A stretch of DNA of 49,496 nt from assembly GCA_022841745.1 (NCBI GenBank), contig JALHQW010000053.1, forward strand, positions 1 to 49,496, in the 5' to 3' direction. Each line of letters opens with the position of its first letter. The first letter of the stretch is position 1. This DNA comes from Saprospiraceae bacterium. Lineage in GTDB: Bacteria; Bacteroidota; Bacteroidia; Chitinophagales; Saprospiraceae. The notes beneath the pieces were generated by a model. It saw only the letters and a list, made by a program, of their open reading frames with translations, ran no database searches and had not been told where the DNA came from. This document shows positions 16,131-25,319 of the stretch, one piece after another. Both the position numbers and the translations under genes were made by a program.

Positions 16131-18505
16131 TCGATATAATAATTCATGCCAAGCCTGATGAAAAAGCCCGACTGTGGATTGTAAATGAGCAGGTCGGCAG
16201 GGGCAGCTTCCGGCAAAATTCCGGAATATTTTTTATTCAAAAGGTTGATGACCTTCATATAACAATCAAAGCGGTCGGTAAAGCGGTAGCGCCAAGTGAG
16301 GTCCCAAGTCCAGAACTTGTTGTCTGGCTTGATGCCGCCCGTTCGGGCGAGGTCCTTGTAGCGGATGAGGTCGAGGATGATGGCGTTCCGATCCCCAGGC
16401 GTCAGGGTGTAGCGGAACTGTAGCATATTTCCGGCAGGTGGTTGCAGGTTTTTGAAAGCTTCAAAAGTTGACAGTTCCACTTTTTTTGCCTTTAGCCATG
16501 AGAAGCTAATCATGCCAGTAGAAAGTTTTTGTCCTTCCGCTTCATAGCTAACCATCCTTTTTTTGACTTCAATGGCATTAAAGAAGATGGAAAACTGCCC
16601 ACCCGTGAAGCGGATATTGGAGTCCTTGATATTGGTATATCCTAACTGACCGACGTACACTGTCGAGTCGGTGTTGAATTCACCTTCATTGCGGTAGCGA
16701 ATGAGGTTCGTCGTACGGTTGAGGTACCAAGTGAGGTCGGCGCCCACGTTCTCGCTGTCGGTTTTCCAGCGGATGCCGTTCTCCCAGGAGATGTTTTTTT
16801 CCGGCTCTACCCTGAACTTGTAAGGTGAGTACAAGGTGCGCTCAGTAGGGGAATAGATAAAGTACGAGTTGGTCTCGTAGCTCAGATTCGGAGGACGAAA
16901 CGAAGTGCCAATCGAACTTCGGATGTTCACATTTTTTTGAACCTCCCAAAGCGCAGAGAGTTTGGGGGATAAGGCATCGTATTGGCCTGCTTGTTCCTCT
17001 GTCAGGGCCAACAACCCTACCGCAGCCCAATTGAAGCCAGCTGCCAACTTGATTTTTTTGCCGTTGTAGAAGAGTTGCCCAAACAAATTGAACTCCGAAA
17101 ATTCCCGTTCAAACGGTAACGGTACAGTAACGTATGCTTTGCCTAAGATGGAATCAATGGTACCAATATTGCGGCCTTCGACGAAAGGCCGTTCAAGAAG
17201 CCCAGTTGGCGGTATCCCAAATACAGCCTTTAAATTGGCACCCATAGTAGCCGTTATCCGATTGAACATCCTATAGTTTCGAACATGCTCAATCCTAAAT
17301 TCATTGGAATTGGCGTACTGATACCTAAGGCCGTTCTGGTACGAGTTGTAATTCCGAAGGAAATATTGGTTGGTACTATCGTTGCTGCTGCTCCTGGCTT
17401 TTGCAGTTGCAGCATTAAATAGCATGATTGACATTTGGTTGCGTACGGGCAAGCTCGAACTGCGCTCATCCAGCTTATAGCGCATGTAGGTAAAGTCTGT
17501 CTTGCGGTTCCACTTTTTCTTTTCTTTGAAAACATTGACGTTGAAACGAAGAATTGACTCGCCCTGAAAAGTTAATGGATTGCGAAAAGTGTGGGCTACG
17601 GTGTTCAGGCCAAGCGAGCTGTGGTCGCGGCGGTACATGGTCTCGCATGAGAGGGTCAGTCGCTTGTATTTCACATTGAAGCCGAACTTGCGGCTTAGGT
17701 GCGGTGTGCTGGTAAGGATGGGGTCGTTCACCTTGCCTCCATAATTAGGCAGTTGCGCATAAAACTCGTTATTGGAATAATTGCTAGGGAGGTAGATATA
17801 TTTGTCATCGAAGATTTTCCTGCGCTCCAGCAATACGTTGGAGCCATAAGCCATGAACTTGAAGATGCGCTTGTCCCTGCCCAGCCGCCCACCGAACATG
17901 ACATTAGCGCTGCTGTAAACCCCGCCACCCACCGCCAGGTCGGCCTGCATGAAAACGGGTTTCTCCGAATCTCTCGTGATGATGTTGATGACGCCCGCCG
18001 AAGCATCGGAACCGTAAAGCGCCGCCCCCGCCCCGTAGATGATTTCGATGCGCTCCGCTTCTTTCACAGGCAGCTGCGCCCCAATGGGCATGGACGCCAC
18101 GATGGAGGGCTTCACCGGGATGTCGTTGATGAGGATTTTCGCATAGGTGTTGCCGAGCAGCCCCCGCATGAGGAAGGTCTCCCCGTCGGTAGCAGAGCCG
18201 GGCTGGCTGACCCTAATGCCGGGCACCATCTTGAGGGCGTCCACGAGGGTCTCGTAGCCGTTGCGGCGTATTTCCTGTCGGGTGATGACGTGGGTGCTGA
18301 ACGGCAAGTCGGCGCTGGATACCGGGAAGCGGCTGCCAGAGATGATTTTGACGGCTTTGTTGGGGTTTTCGAGGGGGATATAGATATCCTTTTCGCCCAG
18401 CACTTCCGGGTTGAGCAGCGGAACGGTGTCCCGTTGTTGGGAGCGAAGCGTCAGCGCCAACAGGAACAAGGGCAGCAGTAAGATTGTCCGTTTGACTTCG
18501 GGCAT
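16127..18505 (-). CDS. TonB-dependent outer-membrane receptor
   Basis: The 792-residue protein has a signal peptide (ILLLPLFLLALTLRSQ) that favours the ATG at 18505 over one at 18658. An N-terminal plug domain follows: ISGSRFPVSSADLPFSTHVI near 55-75, then YETLVDALKMVPGIRV, LMRGLLGNTYAKILINDIP, and ERIEIIYGAGAALYGSDASAG. A 22-strand-type barrel ends in aromatic LGMNYYIE. It resembles siderophore/vitamin-type receptors without an N-terminal carboxypeptidase-like domain; the ligand is unknown. Its stop overlaps the cyclase start (ATGA), so uptake or sensing is linked to cyclic nucleotide production. The last residues GMNYYIE suit outer-membrane barrel targeting. Confidence 0.9.
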   Translation of the reverse strand: MPEVKRTILLLPLFLLALTLRSQQRDTVPLLNPEVLGEKDIYIPLENPNKAVKIISGSRFPVSSADLPFSTHVITRQEIRRNGYETLVDALKMVPGIRVSQPGSATDGETFLMRGLLGNTYAKILINDIPVKPSIVASMPIGAQLPVKEAERIEIIYGAGAALYGSDASAGVINIITRDSEKPVFMQADLAVGGGVYSSANVMFGGRLGRDKRIFKFMAYGSNVLLERRKIFDDKYIYLPSNYSNNEFYAQLPNYGGKVNDPILTSTPHLSRKFGFNVKYKRLTLSCETMYRRDHSSLGLNTVAHTFRNPLTFQGESILRFNVNVFKEKKKWNRKTDFTYMRYKLDERSSSLPVRNQMSIMLFNAATAKARSSSNDSTNQYFLRNYNSYQNGLRYQYANSNEFRIEHVRNYRMFNRITATMGANLKAVFGIPPTGLLERPFVEGRNIGTIDSILGKAYVTVPLPFEREFSEFNLFGQLFYNGKKIKLAAGFNWAAVGLLALTEEQAGQYDALSPKLSALWEVQKNVNIRSSIGTSFRPPNLSYETNSYFIYSPTERTLYSPYKFRVEPEKNISWENGIRWKTDSENVGADLTWYLNRTTNLIRYRNEGEFNTDSTVYVGQLGYTNIKDSNIRFTGGQFSIFFNAIEVKKRMVSYEAEGQKLSTGMISFSWLKAKKVELSTFEAFKNLQPPAGNMLQFRYTLTPGDRNAIILDLIRYKDLARTGGIKPDNKFWTWDLTWRYRFTDRFDCYMKVINLLNKKYSGILPEAAPADLLIYNPQSGFFIRLGMNYYIE

Positions 18506-18522
18506 CAATCGTGAATTTTTAC

Positions 18523-18530
18523 CGAAGGTA
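18523..18530 (-). promoter_or_regulatory. Candidate -7 box (TACCTTCG) close to the receptor gene
   Basis: The minus strand reads TACCTTCG, one base off TAnnTTTG, 17 bp before the ATG at 18505. The surrounding 20 bp (TTTTTACCGAAGGTA on the plus strand) recur near 18682-18697, so the receptor leader carries two similar boxes. Confidence 0.35.
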
Positions 18531-18689
18531 GAAATATTTGAGGTATGGAGGTATGGGGTGTGAAGGTATGTGGTTGCAGCAAAAGCTTTCCTGTTTGTTG
18601 CACAAAAACAAGGCTTGCAAGAAAAACCTTGGAAAAAACAGTTAATGGGTAGCTTCATGGTTCTGATTGATTGTTGCGTGATTTTTCAC

Positions 18690-18697
18690 CGAAGGTA
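18690..18697 (-). promoter_or_regulatory. Candidate upstream promoter of the receptor-cyclase operon
   Basis: The minus strand has TTG at 18717-18715, a 17-bp spacer, then TACCTTCG at 18697-18690. This is close to the Bacteroidota TTG / TAnnTTTG arrangement. The leader from here to 18505 contains short repeats of GGTATG words at about 18540-18572. Confidence 0.4.
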
Positions 18698-18786
18698 AAA
18701 GCAAGCGTGAAAATCAAGTTAATTTTTGTGAACCAACGACCCAATTCCCTGCATACTTGTTCCGTTTTTGCGCAAACGATTATTGC

Positions 18787-18794
18787 TACCTTTG
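18787..18794 (+). promoter_or_regulatory. Candidate -7 box (TACCTTTG)
   Basis: A perfect TAnnTTTG match 43 bp before the ATG at 18838. A TTTTTG ends at 18770, 16 bp upstream. It supports the start at 18838 rather than the upstream in-frame ATG at 18757. Confidence 0.5.
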
Positions 18795-18837
18795 GCACCT
18801 CATTGATGCGTTTCATTCAAAAACAAAGACAGTTACG

Positions 18838-20505
18838 ATGCGAACATTGCTGCTGAAAACTATTCCGCTCCTTTTATTTTTAGGACTGTTTGGCAACTGG
18901 GCTACCGCCCAAAACGTCAAAGCCCCCGCCACCCTCAACTGGGGTGGCGACAACAGCGAGCCTGCCAACTCCGCCGCCACGAAAACCTTTGGCCTCACGT
19001 CCGACGGCTTTTATGTGCTGCGCCAAAAACTGATGCAGAACATGAACTCCAAGCCCAAGTACTGGGTCGAATACTTCAACCGGGAGATGAAATTGGTGCG
19101 CTCCGAACAGCTCGACCTCAAGTACAAGCGCAAGCTGCGGGACTTCGAGGACGTGCTCTACCTCAATGGCAAGCTCTACCTCCTCACTTCCTTCAACAAC
19201 ACCGCCAAAAAGGCGAACTACCTCTTCAAGCAGGAACTCAGCACCAAGACCCTGCAACCCAGCAAGAACCTCGAAATGATTGCCGAAACCGAGGCCCGCA
19301 ACAAGGAGACCGAGGGCACTTTTGCGTTCGCCATCTCCAAGGACAGCACGAAGTTGCTGGTTTACAAAGCCTTGCCCTACGAGAAAAAAAGTCCGGAACG
19401 CTTCGGTTTCAAGGTCTTTGACCAAGACTTCCAACTGGTCTGGGAAAAGAACATCGTATTGCCCTACAACGACGACCAGTTCACGGTGGAGGAGTACCGA
19501 GTGGACGAGAACGGCAACGTATTCCTCCTCGGCGTACTGTACGAGGATGGGGCAAAATGGCGCCGCCGTGGCAAGCCCACCTACCGCTATGTTGCCCTCG
19601 CTTACATGGACAACGGCACGACCTTCGAGGAGTACCGCATTGACCTGCCCGAAAAATTCATCACCGACCTCACCTTCCGGGTGGCCAACGACGGCAAGCT
19701 GACCTTTGCCGGCTTCTACTCCGAGCGGGGCACTTACAGCGTCAAAGGCACCTATTTTTTCCGCCTTGACCCAAGGGCAAGGGCCATCGAGGGACGGCAA
19801 AACGCTGAATTCACTTTTGACTTCCTCACCGCCTTCCTGTCCAACAAGAACAAGGAACGAGCCGCCGAAGCCATCGAGCGCAATGATGCCCGCCGTGAAC
19901 CTGAGCTTTTCGACTACGCCCTCGACGAACTGGTGCTGCGCAGCGATGGCGGGGCCGTCCTTTTTGCGGAGCAATACTTCGTGGAACAGGACAATTACAA
20001 CAACAACAATTTCGGGCTTTACAACCCGTATTATTCGCCTTTTTACGACCCGTTCTACATGAACCGCTACGCTTACGGCCGCCAGCAGCCCGACTACTAC
20101 TACCATTACAACGACATCATTGCCATCAACCTGTCGCCAGATGGCAATATCGAATGGGCCAGCCGCATACCCAAGCGACAGGAGACCCGCAACGACGGCG
20201 GCTATTACAGCAGCTACGCCATGGCCACCACCCGTGATGGGTTCTACTTCATTTTCAACGACGATAGCCGCAATTTCGGTAGGGACGACGGGCGCCTCTA
20301 CACCTACACGGGCCGAAGCAACAGCGTAGTGGCAATGGCCCATATCAACATCAAGGGCGAAGTCAGTGTCTATCCCTTGTCCGCCGAGAAGGATGCGGGC
20401 GTGACCTTGCGGCCCAAAATGTCCAAACAGATCGGCAAGCGGGAAATGGCCGTGCTCGGCGAGCGGGGCCGGGGGTATCGGTTTGGGAGCCTGAAGTTTG
20501 ATTAG
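18838..20505 (+). CDS. Exported protein of unknown function
   Basis: The 555-residue protein starts with a clear signal peptide (LLLFLGLFGNWATAQ). The body has repeated beta-hairpin-like segments with the pattern D.NGN.FLLG.L and F..FSKD-type turns (EYRVDENGNVFLLG, YMDNGTTFEEYRIDL, DDGRLYTYTG). These suggest a beta-propeller-like or WD-like all-beta fold. A Tyr/Asn-rich stretch, NYNNNNFGLYNPYYSPFYD, lies near residues 385-410. I do not recognise a named family and see no catalytic motif or T9SS sorting domain; it probably stays periplasmic or membrane-associated. A good -7 box lies upstream. It is separated from the next gene by a MITE-like element. Confidence 0.75.
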   Translation: MRTLLLKTIPLLLFLGLFGNWATAQNVKAPATLNWGGDNSEPANSAATKTFGLTSDGFYVLRQKLMQNMNSKPKYWVEYFNREMKLVRSEQLDLKYKRKLRDFEDVLYLNGKLYLLTSFNNTAKKANYLFKQELSTKTLQPSKNLEMIAETEARNKETEGTFAFAISKDSTKLLVYKALPYEKKSPERFGFKVFDQDFQLVWEKNIVLPYNDDQFTVEEYRVDENGNVFLLGVLYEDGAKWRRRGKPTYRYVALAYMDNGTTFEEYRIDLPEKFITDLTFRVANDGKLTFAGFYSERGTYSVKGTYFFRLDPRARAIEGRQNAEFTFDFLTAFLSNKNKERAAEAIERNDARREPELFDYALDELVLRSDGGAVLFAEQYFVEQDNYNNNNFGLYNPYYSPFYDPFYMNRYAYGRQQPDYYYHYNDIIAINLSPDGNIEWASRIPKRQETRNDGGYYSSYAMATTRDGFYFIFNDDSRNFGRDDGRLYTYTGRSNSVVAMAHINIKGEVSVYPLSAEKDAGVTLRPKMSKQIGKREMAVLGERGRGYRFGSLKFD

Positions 20506-20605
20506 GCTCGTCGGCAAGCAGGCAATTCTCTATTTTAATTGAAGTAGCAAGAAGTTCCCAAATGTTGTACCACAGCCAAAGCCATACCTTTGGCTTAAAA
20601 TACCG

Positions 20606-20731
20606 TAACTAATTAGGAGGGTTTGGGAGGAGCGAGAAAAAATTTCATTTTTTCTCGCTCCTCCCAAGTTTAGGGTGTTATTGGGTAAAAATTTTCAATT
20701 TTTACCCAATAACACCCCTGCTAACTAGTTA
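20606..20731. repeat. MITE-like element with two hairpins, copy 2 (inverted)
   Basis: A 126-bp element with ends TAACTAATTAG and CTAACTAGTTA. Hairpin B (about 20622-20666) has arms TTGGGAGGAGCGAGAAAAA and complement. Hairpin A (about 20673-20717) has arms GGGTGTTATTGGGTAAAAAT and complement. It is the reverse complement of the 8611-8742 copy. Stem bases that differ between copies differ on both arms, so pairing is kept. It ends 15 bp before the ATG of the carboxypeptidase gene and therefore is likely part of its leader. Confidence 0.82.
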
Positions 20732-20746
20732 TCAAAACCCTTTTTC

Positions 20747-23116
20747 ATGAAAAAACTCCTACTCCTACTCTGCCTTGCTGCCAGCGCCGTTACCCTTAGC
20801 GCACAGCGTTATTCCAAGGTCAAAATCCGGCTCGACGAAACGCACGGCCTGGCACAGCTTGCCCAGCTTGGCATCGAGGTAGAGCACGGCCACCACAACC
20901 ACGGCATTTGGTTCATTGGCGAGTATTCCGAACATGAGGTTGCGGCCATCCAGCAAGCGGGCTTTTCCACCGAAATCCTCATTCCCGACCTGAAAGCGCA
21001 CTTGCTCGAAGGCAATCGCCTGCGGCGCTCGACCGTAGAACGCTCCCTGCCGCCCTGCACAGGCTACAACAGCGTGCAAACACCCGCCAACTACTCCTAC
21101 GGCAGCATGGCTGGCTACCAGACCTACCAGGAAATGCTGGATGAATTGGATAAAATGGCCGCACTCTACCCTACTCTGTTTAAGGCCAAGCAACCCATCA
21201 GCCAAGTGCTGACCACCTTCGAGGGCCGCCCCATTTATTGGGTTAAAATATCGGACAACCCCAGCGATGACGAGGCAGGTGAACCCGAAATCTTCTTCAA
21301 CGCCTTGCACCACGCACGGGAGCCAAACAGCATGTCCCAGATGCTTTTTTTCATGTGGCACCTCCTCGAAAACTACGATACCGACCCCGAAATAAAGTTC
21401 CTCGTGGACAATACGGAAATCTATTTCGTGCCCTGCGTGAACCCCGACGGCTATGTTTACAACGAAACCACCAACCCCGACGGCGGCGGCTTTTGGCGAA
21501 AGAACCGCCGACTGAACGCCGACGGCAGCATCGGTGTTGACTTGAACCGAAACTATGGCTACAACTGGGCCTACAATGATTCCGGCTCCTCCGGTAATCC
21601 CCAATCGGATATCTATCGTGGCACGGCCCCCTTCTCAGAGCCTGAGACGGAGATGATGCGGCAGTTCTCCATCGAGCACGAGTTCGCCATGGTGTTCAAC
21701 TACCACACCTACAGCAACCTGCTGCTCCACTCCTGGGACTACGAACTGATTTATTCCCCAGACCACGACCTGTTCCTGCAATATGGCGAGTACATGACCG
21801 AAGAGAACCAGTACCAGAACGGAGTTTCACCAGAAGTGCTCTACCCCGTGAATGGCGGCGCCAACGACTGGCAGTACGGCGAGCAGGTCGAAAAAGGCAA
21901 GAGCCTTTCCTTCGTGCCAGAGGTCGGCTATTCGTTTTGGCCCTTCGAGGCAGATATTGACCCGCTTAACAAGGATGCCTTCTTCATCAACCTAAAGGCG
22001 CTGCGCCTGCTCCACGATTACGGTAAGCTGACCCCATTCCCAGAGCGCCTCGTGCAACAGTTGGACGGGCAAGTGCCTTTTGAGTTGAGAAAATTCGGTA
22101 CCAACACCAGCCCGCTCATCGTCACGCTGACGCCCGTGAGCAGCAATATCGCCTCCGTCTCGCCGCCCAAGTCCTATACGCTCGGCCTGTTGGAGACCAC
22201 CTCCGGCAGCTTCGACTTCCTGCTCAAGCCGGACGTGCAGAGCGGCGACGAAATCGAGTTTGAAATCTCGGTGAGCAACGGCAGTTATGCCTTTGCGCAG
22301 TCCGTGAAAAGTATCTACGGATCGGGCAACGTCTCGCTCTTCGACCCCGCCGACGACCTCTCCTTCTGGGACGACGCCACCAATTGGGAAACCACCAACA
22401 CGACCTATTACTCCGCCCCATCCAGCATCACCGACTCCAAGGGAGGGCTGTACCCGCCCAACCAGGCCAACCTGCTGCTGTTGGATGAACCCGTGACCGT
22501 GGCCGATGCCTCGGCGGCCTTCCTTTCCTTTTGGGCAAGGTGGAGCATCGAGGACAACGTGGACTACGCCCAAGTCTCCCTTTCGGTGAACGGCGGCGAT
22601 TTTGTACCGCTCTGTGGCAAATACACCCAGCCAGCCAGCGCAATAGCCGTGCAGGGCCAGCCCGTGTACGATGGCCACCAGGACGAATGGGTGCAGGAAG
22701 AAATTGACCTGTCGGAATACCTGCAAGGCGCCACGCCCGTTGACCTGTCCTTCGCTTTTTCCATGACCGCCGACGGCGCTAACGAATTCGACGGTTTCTA
22801 CTTCGACGACCTGAAGCTGACGCTGGTGGCCGATGGCGTGAGCAGTACCCAGTCGTTTGAAGGAAGCCAATTCAGCGTGAGCACCAGGCCCAACCCCGCC
22901 AGCGGTTTCGTGGTCTTCGACCTGAAAGGAAGCCCCGGCACTTCGGGCGGCTACCGCATCGAGGTGTTCAATGCGCTCGGCCAGCCAGTGCGCCAGTTGC
23001 AGGGCACCGGCCAGGTCGCCCGCCTCGATGTCGGCGATTGGGCACCGGGCGTCTATTTCTACCAAGTGGTAAACGAAGGCAAGGTGGTGGCGGTGAAGCG
23101 GTTTGTGGTGGGGTGA
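20747..23116 (+). CDS. M14 family zinc carboxypeptidase with T9SS sorting domain
   Basis: The 789-residue protein has a signal peptide (LLLLCLAASAVTLSAQ), a short propeptide-like region and an M14 domain (about 125-430). Zinc ligands lie in HHAREP (His189, Glu192) and NYHTYSN (His). Substrate-binding NRNYGYNW and the catalytic Glu in FVPEVGYSFWP are also present. A beta-sandwich follows (FWARWSIEDNVDYAQVSLSV..., about 580-700), like the domain of immune-inhibitor-A-type proteins. The C-terminal sorting domain has TRPNPASGFVVF and GVYFYQVV. It should be secreted by T9SS and trim C-terminal residues from peptides. A MITE-like element occupies its immediate upstream region. Confidence 0.9.
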   Translation: MKKLLLLLCLAASAVTLSAQRYSKVKIRLDETHGLAQLAQLGIEVEHGHHNHGIWFIGEYSEHEVAAIQQAGFSTEILIPDLKAHLLEGNRLRRSTVERSLPPCTGYNSVQTPANYSYGSMAGYQTYQEMLDELDKMAALYPTLFKAKQPISQVLTTFEGRPIYWVKISDNPSDDEAGEPEIFFNALHHAREPNSMSQMLFFMWHLLENYDTDPEIKFLVDNTEIYFVPCVNPDGYVYNETTNPDGGGFWRKNRRLNADGSIGVDLNRNYGYNWAYNDSGSSGNPQSDIYRGTAPFSEPETEMMRQFSIEHEFAMVFNYHTYSNLLLHSWDYELIYSPDHDLFLQYGEYMTEENQYQNGVSPEVLYPVNGGANDWQYGEQVEKGKSLSFVPEVGYSFWPFEADIDPLNKDAFFINLKALRLLHDYGKLTPFPERLVQQLDGQVPFELRKFGTNTSPLIVTLTPVSSNIASVSPPKSYTLGLLETTSGSFDFLLKPDVQSGDEIEFEISVSNGSYAFAQSVKSIYGSGNVSLFDPADDLSFWDDATNWETTNTTYYSAPSSITDSKGGLYPPNQANLLLLDEPVTVADASAAFLSFWARWSIEDNVDYAQVSLSVNGGDFVPLCGKYTQPASAIAVQGQPVYDGHQDEWVQEEIDLSEYLQGATPVDLSFAFSMTADGANEFDGFYFDDLKLTLVADGVSSTQSFEGSQFSVSTRPNPASGFVVFDLKGSPGTSGGYRIEVFNALGQPVRQLQGTGQVARLDVGDWAPGVYFYQVVNEGKVVAVKRFVVG

Positions 23117-23383
23117 AGTGTTCCATTAGCCACCGAAGCGGTTTTTTTAGGGGAAACGAAAATTTTGCTTGTATCCATTTTGCGAACCGCTGCTCCCAAG
23201 AAAGGGGCAGCAAATTGATTTTTTGCTGCCCCTTCAAGGAGTCCCGCCTAACGGCAGTGCAGTGGTACGCTAAGTTTTAAAGAGAGGCTTATTTGCTCCG
23301 CAACTTAAAAAAAATACGTGGCCCGTTGTAAGGTTCGCATCGGCAAACAGACTATTGACCAAAACTTAATCATCATGCAATTT

Positions 23384-24400
23384 ATGAAGACCACCGTACG
23401 ACTGTTCTCCACCACGCTCTTGCTGTTGCAATTGGGCATCGCAACCAGCGCCCAAGTAGCACTGCGCCCCATTGCGGAGCATTTCACGAATACCAAATGT
23501 AGCATCTGCGCCTCCAAGAACCCTGCGCTGTACAACAACCTCACAGCCAACCCATCAGTCCTGCACCTATCCATCCATCCGAGCTCGCCCTACCCGAATT
23601 GCATCCTGAACCAGCAGAACAAGGCCGACAACGATGCCCGTACCAATTTCTACGGCATCTACGGCAGCACGCCCAAACTCCTGCTGAACGGCAGCTTGCA
23701 CCCAGGCTCCAATTTTGGCTCGCCCAGCCTATTCGAGCCGCTGCTGAACCAGACTACCCCGTTCGACATCGGCATTGCGCAGCAGAAGTCGGCCAACGGC
23801 AACTACGAAACCAGGGTGGTGGTGAAGGCAGTCGCCCAACACTCGCTCCAGCAGGCGCTGCTATTTGTCGGACTGGCCGAAGACACCGTCTTCGTCAATG
23901 GCGGCAATGGCGAACCCACGCACCCCAACGTGCTGCGGCGTGCCTTGTCCGTACCCGGCGGCATGACGATTGACCTGCCAGCTTCGCCCGGCGATTCTAC
24001 GGTTTTTGAGTTCTCCGGCACTGCCGACATGGTCTGGGACTTTGACCGAATCTATTCCATTGCCATCCTCCAAACCACCACCGACAAGGCGGTGCTGCAA
24101 AGCGGACGGACGGATACCAGTTCGTCCAGCGACCCTGTTTCTTCCGACGACGAGGCCATGCACTTGCCAATCTTCAGGCTATTCCCAAACCCGGCCCACG
24201 ATCGCCTGACCATCGAGAACAGTGGCATAGGCTCGTTTGATTTGGCCATTTATAGCGCCGACGGGAAACTGGTTCACATGAGCGAGCAGCACAGCGCACA
24301 GGCCGTGATTTCAGTGGCATCGCTTCGCAATGGGTTTTATTTCGTCCAATTGATAAGTGGAAGGCTTTCGAGCATTCAATCCCTTGTTATCCAGCATTGA
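23384..24400 (+). CDS. Omp28-like thioredoxin-fold secreted protein with T9SS domain
   Basis: The 338-residue protein has a signal peptide ending IATSAQ. The mature N-terminus carries EHFTNTKCSICASKNP, a CxxC motif in the place of the thioredoxin active site, followed by NPSVLHLSIHPSSP and a GSTPKLLLNG strand with the cis-Pro. This layout matches Omp28-related outer-membrane proteins of Bacteroidota. After about residue 260, LPIFRLFPNPAHDRL and NGFYFVQLISG form a T9SS type A sorting domain. A thiol-disulfide or metal-binding role is plausible but unproven. The ATG at 23384 is chosen because it abuts the signal peptide; 23375 is equally possible. Confidence 0.82.
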   Translation: MKTTVRLFSTTLLLLQLGIATSAQVALRPIAEHFTNTKCSICASKNPALYNNLTANPSVLHLSIHPSSPYPNCILNQQNKADNDARTNFYGIYGSTPKLLLNGSLHPGSNFGSPSLFEPLLNQTTPFDIGIAQQKSANGNYETRVVVKAVAQHSLQQALLFVGLAEDTVFVNGGNGEPTHPNVLRRALSVPGGMTIDLPASPGDSTVFEFSGTADMVWDFDRIYSIAILQTTTDKAVLQSGRTDTSSSSDPVSSDDEAMHLPIFRLFPNPAHDRLTIENSGIGSFDLAIYSADGKLVHMSEQHSAQAVISVASLRNGFYFVQLISGRLSSIQSLVIQH

Positions 24401-24420
24401 TGGTGGGCTTGACATTGAAC

Positions 24421-24453
24421 AGCGATACGATTGCTTCGAGCAATCGTATCGCT
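24421..24453. terminator. Bidirectional hairpin between convergent genes
   Basis: A perfect 15-bp stem, AGCGATACGATTGCT and complement, around TCG. It lies 20 bp after the Omp28-like gene and 85 bp before the stop of the convergent lipoprotein gene. There is no T-run on either side, so termination strength is uncertain. Confidence 0.55.
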
Positions 24454-24538
24454 GGCAGCCATAGAGCGGTGGCCAATGATGAAACAATGTAAAGCAGCAC
24501 GCTTACCGACAGCGAGGTTGAAAGGGAAATGGGGTCGC

Positions 24539-25072
24539 TCAGTTGTTGCCCGTACTACATGCTTGCCTTGAATAATCCAAGGTCCAACCTGATTTTAGTT
24601 GGACACCAACCTGGTTGCTGGCTGGTATGGTGATGCTCAAAATAGCGGTTGGGTCGCCGCTGTCCATGATAGTGACTTGACTATTCTCATTGATGGTATT
24701 GGTGTTGATGATGAATTCTCCCGTGCTTTCATCAACACAACGGAGCACCTTGACAACGGTAGGGTCATTGCAATCACGCAGCAACCGCAGCCTGATGGTG
24801 CGGGCAGCCTTGCGAAGCTGTAAGTCCAAATAGCCCTTGTTGGTAGTGTTCGAGCATATATTCCAAGGAATATTGCCCCGCTCGTACCTCGTGGTAGCCG
24901 AAAAACCCACGCAAATGGCACAGGGGTCGGCACTGTTTTGTCCAACTTTTTCAAAACGGTAGCCGGTGCCTGCTTTTGAAACCTTTGGTTTGGTAGCGTC
25001 GCTATATACGCCACAAGAAGTGTGGTAGGCTATGCTGAGCAAAAACAAAAAGGCCGTAGTAGGATTTTTCAT
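24539..25072 (-). CDS. Lipoprotein of unknown function
   Basis: The 177-residue protein has a lipoprotein-type signal (FLFLLSIAYHTSC, Cys about residue 20). The mature part contains several Cys (DPCAICVG, WNICSN, RDCNDP, LRCVDES, RQACST) that could form disulfides outside the cytoplasm. Beta-strand-like segments follow (LQLRKAARTIRLRLLRDC, QVTIMDSGDPTAILSITIP). No family is recognised. It stands alone, convergent to the Omp28-like gene. The Cys pattern suggests a small, disulfide-stabilised surface protein; that is inference. Confidence 0.65.
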   Translation of the reverse strand: MKNPTTAFLFLLSIAYHTSCGVYSDATKPKVSKAGTGYRFEKVGQNSADPCAICVGFSATTRYERGNIPWNICSNTTNKGYLDLQLRKAARTIRLRLLRDCNDPTVVKVLRCVDESTGEFIINTNTINENSQVTIMDSGDPTAILSITIPASNQVGVQLKSGWTLDYSRQACSTGNN

Positions 25073-25268
25073 CGTTTCACTTGTTTTAAAGCGGTCTGCA
25101 ATATCAATGGTTCGTTGACAAAGCTACGCCATTCTTGATTATTTGCTCAGGCTATAATTCGGGGGCTTTTACAGCTTTTGGCATGGGCATAAATAGCATG
25201 GCTGGGTTACACTGGAACAGCGGGACTTTAACCAGCGTAGGTGAGGGGAAGCCCCTGCGACAGCGGGC

Positions 25269-25301
25269 AGACTTTCCAAGTTTTCGAAACTTGGAAAGTC
25301 T
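25269..25301. repeat. REP-like 33-bp palindrome, downstream copy
   Basis: AGACTTTCCAAGTTT, loop TCG, and the complementary 15 bases form a perfect stem. It lies 19 bp past the stop codon of the RAYT gene on that gene's downstream side. It belongs to the same family as the copies at 25744 and 26132-26435. Confidence 0.85.
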
Positions 25302-25319
25302 AAAAGCGCAAGCCTCCCG

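Noticed and set aside
18506-18658. Longer N-terminus for the TonB-dependent receptor
   Set aside because: The extra 51 residues include translation of a GGTATG word repeat and precede a good signal peptide; the ATG at 18505 fits better.
18880-20517. A 545-codon open minus-strand frame
   Set aside because: It lies opposite the exported protein at 18838, which has a signal peptide and promoter box. The opposite frame is open because of GC-rich codon use and resembles no family.
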